From Patellaria atrata CBS 101060 (Eukaryota; Ascomycota; Dothideomycetes; Patellariales; Patellariaceae): a DNA stretch of 64,000 nt. Location: positions 1-64,000 of the forward strand of contig MU006097.1 in the NCBI GenBank assembly GCA_010093705.1. The letters run 5' to 3'. Positions within the stretch are counted from its first letter, which is position 1, and each line of letters opens with the position of its first letter. A program made the position numbers and the translations under genes. The notes under the pieces are model-generated. The model searched no databases and was not told the DNA's origin. It was given only the letters and a program-made list of their open reading frames with translations. This document shows, piece after piece, positions 1 through 9,468 of this stretch.

Positions 1-870
1 AAAAAAAGTGCCGCCTGGCTGTCTACAAAAATCCATAGGTTTTTGGCAATGGATTGTCCCTTCTCGCATTGGGTCTTTTCTCTTTCAAGTGTTTTAAGGA
101 TGGTAAATAGCTCTGCATCCATAATCTCAACGCTATCTCCTAAGTTCCAGTTGCTGGCAAACAAAATTCGCTAATTGTTTCCTATTTAGCATGCTCCTGC
201 AGCATTTCTATTGCCTTCTTTAGACCCATCAGTGTAGTACACACTGACCAGCCCATCCTTCATGCCCGACTCTAGGTCTCTGATTAGTTTATCATGTTGC
301 TTTGATGCCTTTTCTTTATACTTGCTGGAGATGATGAATAATGCCTTTAACTTTGGCCTCCAAGGTTGAGCATTATGTACGGAAGTCTTTTCTATCTTCC
401 AGTTGGTGATAAACTCCTAGGTTCTCTTCAATAAGGATAGGAGTTTAGTGTTTGGTCTAGTGAAATACTTGATTAAAGTATTGCCTGTTTCTAAGTCAGA
501 GTCTAAGGTTGCATTTAAGTCCTCTCTTTCAAGCTCTTCCCAGAGCACTCTCTTGACCAGATGGTTTTTATGGAACTTTAAAGTCCTGAGAGCATAAGAG
601 TTGCACAGCTTCTCAAATCTGACAGCTGGAGGAGACAGGCCTGCTTCAATTTCCATGGCCATGCTTGGAGAAGTCTTGAAGGCACCCAACATCATCGTCA
701 GTGCCTTGTTCTGCAATGTTTGATGTCTTCCAACTTGCTGGCTGTTTCTGTGATTTGGGTTCCACCATACTGGTACTCCATAGTCTGCTATTGAGTTGAC
801 GCATGCACTATATAGCTGACGTAGTGCATGACTTGTTTTGCTTTGATCTAGGGTGGCTGGTATGACTTCT
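1..870 (-). mobile_element. LINE (Tad-like non-LTR retrotransposon) fragment, RT end and RNase H
   Basis: Read on the minus strand, translation gives the C-terminal part of a non-LTR reverse transcriptase followed by an RNase H domain. Between about 860 and 420 there are the blocks SIADYGVPVWW, LQNKAL, MLGAFKTSP, AMEIEAGL and KLCNSYALRTLK, which are typical of fungal Tad-clade LINEs. From about 260 to 1 there are RNase H blocks YYTDGSKEG, MDAELFTI and FVDSQAALF, carrying the expected catalytic Asp, Glu and Asp. The reading frame contains stops (for example just after the GAC that follows the TDGS block), so the copy is dead. The element continues beyond position 1, so its 3' end is not seen. 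Its 5' part (endonuclease and RT core) is missing; at about 860 it meets a different retroelement fragment. Confidence 0.85.
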
Positions 871-1090
871 TAGCGCGGTTCCAGACACGGGTATTGGATA
901 TTCCAATGTCTAAGCATCCTTTCCTTACGGATATGATTGAGTTAGTATCTTCTAACCAAGGGTTTCCAAGAATCACTTCGTGATTAAGGCCTGGGAGCCT
1001 GATATCCACTAAAAAGGAGTCTTCATCCATCTTTGCTTCTCCAACTTCTTGCAATGAAGTCGAAAATGAGCTCATCCTACATAGGACCAT
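848..1090 (-). mobile_element. fossil LTR-retroelement-like protease fragment
   Basis: A short minus-strand coding remnant resembles the retropepsin/gag-pol junction of Ty3/gypsy-type elements, with the motif VILGNPWLED followed by an ISVRKGCLDIG segment. No LTRs, reverse transcriptase or integrase of this element are visible nearby. It is a broken fossil that directly abuts the LINE fragment, so one element probably inserted into or recombined with the other. The family assignment rests on one short motif and is tentative. Confidence 0.45.
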
Positions 1091-1737
1091 TTTTTTCTAC
1101 TGGACTAGAACTGAACTAACAAAGGTAACTTTAAAATAACCCCTGGGCCAGTAAACCTCCCTACTTCTTGCTCCACCACTCTTGGGGTCTTTCTCACGAA
1201 CCTCCTAAAGGTTTTCCGAGTCCTTCATCCTTGCCAACCCCTCGTCAGTGTGTTTTCATCAGGCCAGCGATGGTAAGGTGTACGCTGCGCGGGATAAGCT
1301 ACATCACCAGGGGAGTAAATGCAGCATTTAGCTACTAAAACTCATCCGTCTTTCCACTGCACAATCCGTTATGTCCGGCTCTCGCGACCTTACCCAGCTT
1401 TTCCACAGCGTCAGGCACACCCATCATAAACGTCTCCTCGGCGTGGACAGGAGTCACGAATTGCGTATGTACGGGACCGGACGCAGAGTTGAGTGTTGAC
1501 GATTCCGGGATAAGGGCGAAGTTCGACGAATAACTTAATGATATCGATGATGAGGAGAGGGTTGCATCCATCCAAGCGGAAGTACAACTAGGTAACTACC
1601 TAAAAATAAACACAATGACTCCGCTTTACCGTGGTTTCAACTCGTAAATAGGCGTGTGCAAGAGGCCCAAAGGACGTACATAACCACGATTTTCAAAGGT
1701 CCCTCAACTTCGATCGGCCATGTCCACGGCAGACCTA
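1091..1737. other. gene-free stretch
   Basis: No recognisable gene. A 78-codon minus-strand ORF at 1335-1571 (Ser-rich start, VEKLGKVARAGHNG near its end) resembles nothing I know and may be chance. Confidence 0.5.
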
Positions 1738-2067
1738 TTAATTTGCGTTACGGGCATCTGAGACGTGACGAGAAAACTTCTTCTCATTGATCTTCTCATT
1801 GATCTTCTCAAATTTCCCATTGATCTCTGCAAATTGGACGTCCCATTGCCCCGCCTTATCCTGAATGAAGTCCAGCTTCCTGGGGCACTATCGTGCGAAT
1901 CGTGATAATTCCGCAGGCCGTAAATGTAACTGCAGCGCCAATGCAAAACACAATGATGGCGGCTTACACATCTTCGAAACATTAGCGGGAAAGTATATGG
2001 ATATGATCATCTACTATGTGGAAATACATACGTTGAGGTAGCGGGAATAGAGATTCCCTTTGACCAT
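1738..2067 (-). pseudogene. small single-span membrane protein with coiled-coil tail, frameshifted
   Basis: Minus-strand start MVKGNLYSRYLN (ATG at 2067) is followed by a GTATGT donor and a short intron with a CTAAT branch-like site. The next exon gives a hydrophobic span, AAIIVFCIGAAVTFTACGII. It is followed by a charged, repeat-containing tail (KLDFIQDKAGQW, then KFEKINEKINEKKF), which lies in a different frame one base away, at the CCCCAGGAAG near 1875. The tail contains a 12-bp direct repeat (ATTGATCTTCTC on the plus strand). I do not recognise the family. The single frame change could be a real mutation or an assembly error. The gene sits in the decayed left end of the window. Confidence 0.4.
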
Positions 2068-2505
2068 TTCTTATTTGACAGAAGTCGTTAGTAGCTTTGA
2101 CGAAGGAAACGAGGCTGATGCCGAAACAGTGGACGTAGTGAGAATATTTTCTTCATCCGTAGGATCATCTTGATGGCGTTTACAATGTGTGAGATGTGTT
2201 CTAAGAGTTTCGAAGGATTCTGACGAAAGTATGTTGAGGAGAAGAATGAGACGAGAACATAGTGGCGGTTGTATTCTGATTATTTTTGAAATTTAGTTCA
2301 ATAAGCTGTGATTGAGGATTAAGGTATGGAAAGAATTTTTCTACTGTAATATTGAGGTATAAGGTAGGGGGAGATAAGGTTAAAAGTATCTCCGGTATTG
2401 ACCCTTATAGCGCGATATCTTACCTGCTATTTTAAAGAGGAATTATATGCTACGTATTACCTAGGCTTTCAAGAATAGTACCGTAACGCTTGGTTCCCCT
2501 AGAAC
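2068..2505. other. gene-free stretch
   Basis: AT-rich sequence between the small membrane protein and the SDR gene. No ORF or repeat worth naming. It contains AT-rich runs around 2280-2450. Confidence 0.5.
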
Positions 2506-2608
2506 TTAAAACGCCGAAGTAGTCCCTTCCCAAGAATCATTCTGCGAGGCTTGTCTCGCAAATAGATCTACCCCCTAAGCACATCAAATACACAACAGTA
2601 ACCAGTTA

Positions 2609-3432
2609 TTATAGGAGATGTACCGCTCCAGGATGAACCGAAAGCACATAGATATTATCACCGTTAGGCTTGATGACCCGATCCAGAAAGCCATACTTAA
2701 CTCCAAGTATGATAGCAAGTTTCGACCTGCCATACAACTCAGCGTTGCCTACGTCGGGGTTATTGATCTCATCGAGAGAACCGAAATGGACCACCGAAGG
2801 TGCACCGCGATGGAGTTCTGACGACTCCCAAACGATACGAGGAGCCGGGGTATCAGGAATCTTTGACGTCTTGCGGAGAACTGGATACAGCAGATTGCAA
2901 ACATAGAATTGTCCTAGCCAGTTGACCTGGAAATGGCGGTCTATGCTGTCTGACGTTTCGCCATATTGATTTGCATTGATGCCAGCAGAGAGAATAAGCT
3001 ACTTCAATAGTTAGTGGTTACTCATTTAGACACTTAATTGGAACCCACAAGATCGAGACGCTCTTCACGCTCACGAATGCCCGTGAAAACTTCCTTCACT
3101 TCTTTGAGGTCCGCCAGATCGCAACCCAACCATTCAATCTTCGCATTGTCGCCAGCTTCCTCCTTTATCTTCTGAATGATTTCCTGACCTTGCTCTTCTC
3201 TGCGGTTGACTACAATTACGCGAGCTCCATTGAGCACGAAAGCACGTGCAATCTCAGCACTGGGATAAAGAGGGATTAGTAATATGAGCTTGAGCAAAAA
3301 GAAATGCAACAGTTAGAATATGGGGCTTACCAACCCTATGCCCAATGCGCCGCCGACAACAAGAGCTACCCTGCCATGGAGATCATGGAAGTCCTTTCTG
3401 GGCCCAATAACTGGGTGAAGTATAGATTGCAT
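2609..3432 (-). CDS. short-chain dehydrogenase/reductase, C-terminally short
   Basis: Retinol-dehydrogenase/WWOX-like SDR, NAD(P)-dependent. Exons by phase and fit: 3432-3335, 3259-3049 and 2998-2609, giving about 232 aa. Seen: Rossmann start HGRVALVVGGALGIG, ARVIVVNRREEQGQE, CDLADLKEV, the LILSAGIN block in place of NNAG, and catalytic YGRSKLA (Tyr and Lys three apart). The first intron has a proper TACTAAT branch and CAG acceptor but needs an unusual GTTGGT donor; the obvious GTAAGC four bases on is out of phase. The protein stops right after SVHPGAV, whereas relatives run about 100 residues further. A 49-bp GTACAT...TTAG intron could extend it to a stop at 2506 but adds only about 20 residues. 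Probably truncated or degenerating. Confidence 0.6.
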
Positions 3433-4031
3433 TTTTCTTAATATGTGAAGCTCTTTAGGTCAGTTCGACTATTATCCTTTAGTCGGATAGGTGGGTAGAA
3501 GAGAGTGATTTTGGAAAGGATCCAAAGAAACTGTTCTGCACTTTTATATAGTAATCATCAGAGCGGGTCGTAGTTCTGGCGTCATAGTAACCTCATACGG
3601 TGATAACATTAATGCTCGGAGCATCTTGAGGAGGGTTACAAATCGCACAGTAATTGTCCAAGGATGATGAACAAACACTTTTTGGTCTAAGGTCATATGT
3701 TCGTAATGTTAAGATTTTTTTTCTTTATTCTCGTCTCTAGCAAGATTTGACGTTAACCTGGATAGACGCCTGCAAGTTATCCATCAATCAAACTAAAGCA
3801 GCTACTTATTCCGTTAGAAGCATAATTGCCCTATAAGCTCCAGCCTATCCCTTATCCGCAAAGTAGAATAACCCGTGCATTTGATGAAAAAGACATGTTC
3901 TAAATACCTTCGTACGTACAAATACAGTTCAAGCACTTCATGCTCCAACTCATCGCTCAGAATCCACGGCAAATTAAATGATCAGACCCCCTAACCTTCA
4001 GCCAGCGGCACAAGTAATACGTATCTAAGGA
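3433..4031. other. gene-free stretch, SDR promoter side
   Basis: No ORF of note. It should hold the SDR promoter and the 3' end of the next minus-strand gene. AT-rich around 3690-3730. Confidence 0.5.
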
Positions 4032-4621
4032 TCACCAGTTGAACCAATCGACTCCCCTCACTACACGGTCACATATATATCCCGTCACCAGGCAGTAAGC
4101 AGTTTTGTGCAAGAGATCAACGACTTGTTCGTTGATCGGCCATGTCCACGGTAGACCACTTTCACCAGCAGCATTTTCGACCACCTGATCCATCGTGATT
4201 CGAATGCCCGTGTGCATGAAGGTTGCGACTGGTCCAATAATGCCGTAGTAAGACATAATTGATCTGACAGGACCGGCGAGAATGCCCATACCAAAGTGAT
4301 GAACATGGTTGATAACATCCGGGTGCCGACGGACGCTGTCTGAGAGCCCAAGATTGGTTGCCGTGGTGCGTGCAGGAATGTAGGAATTCGCTCGATTCGT
4401 AAACAATTGCTCGATCTTGTTCGTAACCGACATGCTAAGATAATGAATTAGTATATTGCGGAGTAGACACGACGATAGAAATGTACTCACCCCAAAGCTC
4501 CAAGGGCGCCAACTCCTAGACCAATTACTGCTGCTTGCCCGAAAGTGACCTTCGGGAAGCGTGGGTATGTTGCCTTTTCATTGGCGTTCGAAAATGAACC
4601 AGCTGGAGGATATGAAGACAT
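4032..4621 (-). CDS. conserved small fungal membrane protein, two exons
   Basis: Exons 4621-4491 and 4434-4032, joined across a 56-bp GTGAGT...TTAG intron, encode 177 aa. The N-terminus is MSSYPPAGSFSNANEKATYP, followed by a Gly/Ala-rich hydrophobic stretch (QAAVIGLGVGALGALG) containing the exon junction. A second hydrophobic region (GMGILAGPVRSIMSYYGIIG) and a third near LHKTAYCLVTGYI suggest two or three membrane spans. The C-terminus is GVDWFNW. I cannot name a family with a known function. The frame is intact and the splice phase fits exactly, in contrast to its damaged neighbours on either side. Confidence 0.65.
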
Positions 4622-6345
4622 TATGTGCGGCAAAGGTATACTTGTAATCTTAGAAGAGGGTGAGCAATTCGAGGTTTTTACAAGGAATGAACGAAAGGTA
4701 GTCGCAATAGGCTTTTTTGCGCTGTGTAGGACGCGACTAAATCATCACCACATGTGACAACGTGTAGGTCAATTTTACGTCACAGGCCAAGCCTAATCTT
4801 AGAGTACAGCAATGTTAGGTTACTACCTCATACTCCGCGGCAGTACATAAAGGTGTGTACGCGTATTGATTACGAAATACTTTGAATGAAGTTTTTTTGA
4901 AAGTAAGGTATATAATAACCTAATGCATATAGAAGTAATTCTGATGGTGTTGGTACCGTATGAGAAGATGTTAGTTTTTGACCCTTGCAAGGATGGATAC
5001 TGTACTATGATAATAAGACTTCGTCTCAGGTTGGCCTAAAGCATGCTGTTGTTGAACTCGTGAGAAAGGAAAGTCCCGAATCTATACTTGTGTTTATACA
5101 ACTTCTAATAAGGTACGGTACCTTACCTTATCACTGCTGTTGTATCCAATGATGATGAGAACGGCAGGTCCATGTGGATTCACGATTAGGCGGTTGTAAC
5201 CTAAGTCATAGAATCTAATACTGTACTGTACTGCACTGCACAAAGTAAGGAAGTAATAGGGCCATAACAGGAGTATCTCACTTTTTCTGCTCTCCGGTAT
5301 TCGAACTCTGGCTGAGGTACTTGCTCCGATCCTGTCGAGCTCCGAAATTACAAGTATCCTCAGCCTCATAAAGCTCATTTGGGAATATGAAGTTGAAGGT
5401 ACAGATATAGTAAGATAAGTTTTCGAGATAGGAAATAAAAGCTATATTCTGTTGGTGAATTTATTAAGAATAAAAGAACGTTGGGAAAGCCGAGACGAAA
5501 CCTGATATGATATTGCACTAGTCTTAAAGTGTGTATAGTGCGGCTCCTCTAATCGTTCGGTTCATTAAGGTACAAAAGGCAGGGCCGATTTTAGAATCAA
5601 GTCCCAATACCACCCATAGTGGGCTTAGCGAGTCTTATTTATAAGAGATATTAAAGAGGCCTTTAGTACTATAAGCGATCTTATAATACTCTTTAAATCT
5701 ATCCCTTTTTCCAAATTTATTTACTCCATCTAGTAAGTTTATTAGAGGTCCCCTGAAATTTTGTACTGTAAGCCGGGAAACCTAACCAAACCTAACTCGG
5801 AAAGCAAGCCAACACAAAATCAAACCTACATCTCACCTCACCTCAACTCACTTACCTCACCATATAGCTCGGGAACTCCTTTCGTACATTAAAGATTTTT
5901 CTTTGCTCATTCTCAGCTGTTTAGCTTGTAACTTCAAGTGGCACAGGTGGATCGTATAAGAAGAACGGTAAAATCGACACGTGGAGAGTCCAAACATGAT
6001 CACCATTGGAACGTTTGGCTGAGGTAGTCTACGGTGAGGTCTCCGATGGGATTCAAGTCCAAAAGAATGGCACTAACCTTAACTTAAAGGCCAGTAATAG
6101 TTGTTGTATAGTATAATGCCGTGTTTCTAGAAGGGTATTTGGTGGTAGACCGTGGAATTGCAAAATTAGCCTACTTTTAACGTTTTCTCTCAACCTTTGG
6201 CCATCCTGTTCTTATATAATTAGTGTGATAGTGACGTCGTGATAGTCTCGCTTTATTCTTAAAGACTTTCTATTCCACCTCACCTTTTATCAAACTTATC
6301 TGCCTTCCAATCTCCGTACAGATCCCTCTAACCTTCTACTATACG
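4622..6345. other. 1.7-kb gene-free, AT-rich stretch
   Basis: No convincing gene. It contains three copies (two overlapping) of the octamer TACTGTAC (4998 and 5219-5231), a strongly AT-rich block at about 5630-5720 with repeated ATAAG/TTATAA patterns, and a short CCTAAC-rich patch near 5776-5800. It probably includes old transposon debris, but no family is identifiable. The last 300 bp are the promoter of the MARVEL-like gene. Confidence 0.5.
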
Positions 6346-7183
6346 ATGGGCCCTAGCTATACTGACGGCCACGTCGTGGATTGCAACGAGCCACAGACCG
6401 GTCTACTCATGCGTTTCGTTCCTGAGAAGCTTAAGCACTCTGCGCTGTACAGGTGGTTTCTTCGTCTAACTCGTCTCCTCCAATTCATTTCCGCCACAGT
6501 CCCACTCAGTATCTTTTCTCAACGCCTGCATAAGGTTTACCACCTAGTCAACTCCATCAAGAGCCATCGTGGTGTTAATGGCTCGTATGGTGCTGCGGAA
6601 GATATCCTAGCTGCTGCTGTGTTGTACACTCTCATCAACGTTCTGTTCACGTGCATCATAAAACCAGTAGCGGTAGCCCTAGATTGATACGATGGTTAGG
6701 GGTTTTGTTTGATCTTCTCTTCGTTGGAGCTTTCATCACTGTTGCTGTCCTCACCTCTCCCAAAGGCGGAAAAGCTGGGCCACGTCATTGCTATGGCCGT
6801 TCTCGGTTTAGTAATGAAAATAACCTCACTGATGATATAACCAATGCTACCGACGCTTCTTGCAACCTTTCATGGGGCACTTTCATCCTTGCCATTATCA
6901 GCACGTAAGTGATTTGATATTTCTAAGGATCTTATTAGTTACATTGCTAATTGTATCTTTAGACTTCTCCATGCTATCACTGTTGCCTTCCATGACCTGT
7001 GTGACCACCACAAGAAGAACATAATTTTGCAGAGGAAAAGACATCTAGCAACCACACACCGGAGCTGGCGTCCAATCAGAGCAACCATATAATGCAGCTT
7101 GTGGCGTCACGGCACATAAGGAAGTTGGCATCAACCAACAGCAACCATATAGTGGAGCTGGAGGGAGTCCGTCCACTGTATAG
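6346..7183 (+). pseudogene. MARVEL-like four-span membrane protein, frame-disrupted
   Basis: Starts at MGPSYTDGHVVD. Four hydrophobic segments are visible: LRLTRLLQFISATVPLSIF, AAVLYTLINVLFTCII, GVLFDLLFVGAFITVAVLTS and TFILAIISTLLHAITVAF, matching fungal MARVEL-like proteins. The frame changes by one base at 6661-6667 (CIIK, then SSGSPRLIRWLG). A 58-bp GTAAGT...TTTAG intron (6905-6962) follows TFILAIIST. A second frame change occurs between about 6990 and 7060: the fitting tail (TGAGVQSEQPYN, then GINQQQPYSGAGG) lies in another frame and ends at 7183. With two disruptions I call it a pseudogene, though assembly error is possible. It would have been a plasma-membrane or vesicle protein of unknown role. 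Confidence 0.6.
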
Positions 7184-7211
7184 CAATCGGCCAGTTGCTA
7201 GGAATAGAGTA

Positions 7212-7384
7212 CCGGATCTTCTGAATTTAAGTTCAACTCTCTGTCTAATATAGGTCTAGTACTAGATTGGACCTAGTTTCCACCCGAAAATAGACCTGCA
7301 CTAAGATAACTATGGTCCAACTAACGGCCTAATCCAACATCTGGCCTGCATTGAACTGAGGAAAATAAGTTCAGAAGATACGGG
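7212..7384. mobile_element. MITE-like element with ~20-bp terminal inverted repeats and TA flanks
   Basis: The left end reads CCGGATCTTCTGAATTTAAG and the right end, reverse-complemented, reads CCCGTATCTTCTGAACTTAT. The ends agree over about 20 bp with few mismatches and one length difference. Both are flanked by TA (7210-7211 and 7385-7386), as expected for a Tc1/mariner-type target duplication. The 173-bp body has no coding capacity and holds a further short inverted repeat (GGTCTAGTACTAGATTGGACC). It lies just 3' of the broken MARVEL-like gene. Confidence 0.5.
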
Positions 7385-7893
7385 TATACGGCCGCTGTTA
7401 GCAGGACTGCCAAGAGCTCTTTATCTACCGTCAACGTAATTTCATAATGAATGATTAGGGAACATAGGTTCGCTTTGATCATATTCCCGGTTCTCAGATT
7501 TGTAATTCAGTTGTAAGAAAAGATTTTTCGAGGACAACAATAAGCAAACGTCCGCCAATTGGATAATTTGTTGATATACTACCTTATAAGAACTACATTT
7601 AGAGATGACCTTAAGTATAAGTTTCTAGTAAAACTAGTAGACTGAAATATACCCTCCCATTGTCCCAGATGCTCAGCCAAGAACATATAGTACCATCAAT
7701 TCACTGCAAAGATTACTACCCAATATAGAAGGCCCAACCGAAGTAACCAGCTACCCGACATAACCCCTCCAGAACCTCATAACATACGCCGCCACCAAAA
7801 TCAAACGCCACTTTTACTTTTGTACATTCTGAAGGTGATTTCCCCACCTCATATTTTGCGCTTCCTCAAACAATCCTTCCAATTCGACCCCAA
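7385..7893. promoter_or_regulatory. HEM3 upstream region
   Basis: About 500 bp without a gene. The last 150 bases before the HEM3 start are rich in C and A on the plus strand, as in many fungal promoters/5' leaders. No TATA box or specific operator was identified. Confidence 0.3.
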
Positions 7894-9072
7894 ATGATGA
7901 CCTCATCCGCTCCCGACGACTCCAACATTACCTCCGCCCACAATGAACCCTCAAACAAAATCAATATCGGCACCCGACGGTCCGCACTTGCGCGCATCCA
8001 AGCCGATCTCGTCAGAGACGAGCTGCAGAAAGCATGGCCGGAGAAGACATACGAGATCCATGCGATGAGCACGATGGGCGACAAGAACCAAGTGACACCT
8101 CTACACGAGATGGGTGCGAAAGCGCTGTGGACACATGAACTAGAGGCGCTGTTGTTGGAGAAGAAGTTGGATGGGGTTGTGCATTGTTTGAAAGGTGTGT
8201 ATATGTCAATTGATGCCCGTCTACAGGGAATCGGGAGCAGGGGATATAATACTAATTGTTTTGTGTGTGAGGTAGATATGCCCACACAACTACCTGCAAA
8301 CCTTAAAATCGGCGCTATCCTCCCTGGCGAAGATCCCCGCGACGTCCTCGTCGTTAGATCTTCTCTCAATACTACCTATAGCACTCTCTCCTCTCTCCCT
8401 GCTAGCTCTATTATTGGGACCTCCTCCGTAAGACGTAGCGCGCAAATCCGCCGCAAGTACCCGCACCTCCAATTCGCCGACGTGCGCGGCAACATCGGGA
8501 CGCGTCTCTCCAAACTCGACGATCCCGAATCGCCCTACACTGCACTTGTGTTGGCGGCCGCGGGACTTAAGCGACTGGGGCTAGACGACAGGATAAGCCA
8601 GTATCTGACTGGGAAGGAAGGGGGAATGTTGCATGCGGTTGGTCAAGGCGCGTTGGCGATCGAAATAAGAGAGGGTGATGACGAGATGGAGTGTGTCGTG
8701 AAAAAGATTGCGTGTTGGAGGACTACCAGGCAGATGTTGGCACAGAGGAGTTTGATGAGAACGTTAGAGGGGGGTTGTAGCGTCCCGATTGGGGTGGAGA
8801 CGGAGTGGGTGAAGGGGGAAACCTCAGGGGCGGGCGATGGAGATGTGGATGAGGAGAGATTTACGAATGAGTTGGTTATGAGTGCTATCGTTGTGTCATT
8901 GGATGGTGCTGATGCAGCGGAAGGGGAGATTAAGAAGGTGGTGAGAAATGAAGAGGACGCGGATGAGTTTGGGAGGGATATGGCGAGGTTGTTGATTGAG
9001 CGGGGAGCTTCTGAAATCTTAGAGAAGATTAACCTGAATAGAAAGATTATTGAGGCGCAGGGTGATGCATGA
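7894..9072 (+). CDS. HEM3: hydroxymethylbilane synthase (porphobilinogen deaminase)
   Basis: Polymerises four porphobilinogens into hydroxymethylbilane in cytosolic haem synthesis. Family blocks in order: NIGTRRSALARIQA, VHCLKDMPTQLP (after splicing), GEDPRDVLV, IGTSSVRRSAQ, DVRGNIGTRL, HAVGQGALAIE, and LEGGCSVPIG with the dipyrromethane cofactor Cys268. An intron at 8195-8275 (GTGTGT...GGTAG, with ACTAAT as branch site) must be removed to join the catalytic motif. It is 81 bp, a multiple of three, and lacks an in-frame stop, so the unspliced frame also stays open (392 aa against 365 aa spliced). The intron splits the codon of the catalytic Asp101. The residue normally Ser in VHSLKD is Cys98 here. 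Start MMTSS is the first ATG; a second Met follows at once. Confidence 0.95.
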   Translation: MMTSSAPDDSNITSAHNEPSNKINIGTRRSALARIQADLVRDELQKAWPEKTYEIHAMSTMGDKNQVTPLHEMGAKALWTHELEALLLEKKLDGVVHCLKGVYMSIDARLQGIGSRGYNTNCFVCEVDMPTQLPANLKIGAILPGEDPRDVLVVRSSLNTTYSTLSSLPASSIIGTSSVRRSAQIRRKYPHLQFADVRGNIGTRLSKLDDPESPYTALVLAAAGLKRLGLDDRISQYLTGKEGGMLHAVGQGALAIEIREGDDEMECVVKKIACWRTTRQMLAQRSLMRTLEGGCSVPIGVETEWVKGETSGAGDGDVDEERFTNELVMSAIVVSLDGADAAEGEIKKVVRNEEDADEFGRDMARLLIERGASEILEKINLNRKIIEAQGDA

Positions 9073-9468
9073 TATGGTTCAAAATGAAAAGGTTATGAAA
9101 GAGTTACGAATCTATGTCCGCATGACGTCGAGGCGGATAGGACGGTAGTCAAGAGCAATTGCGACCAAGATTCGAACTATATGGATATTGAAGATGGTTT
9201 TCGTCCTCCTCTAGCGTTAGAAATATGTAAAGTGTATATACAAACTTAATAGACGTCGTCATATTGAAGACAGTCCGGATCATCCGCGCTTCTACTTTTC
9301 AATACCAAGAAAGTCAGAGAATACTCATAAATCCTTGAATGTATGAGTGGGTTCTCAACATTTACCAGATCCTTATGCGAAATGAAGTCCAGAAGCGTAG
9401 GAGTCAGAGGCCGTGCTCAAGAACTCTGAAGATGAGAAGTCCAATATAGTATCTGACGAGAACGGAGA
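9073..9468. other. convergent intergenic region HEM3/IRC6
   Basis: Shared 3' flank of two converging genes. No further feature seen. Confidence 0.5.

Noticed and set aside
5776-5800. CCTAAC-rich patch resembling telomere repeats
   Set aside because: Only two or three imperfect units; not a telomeric array.
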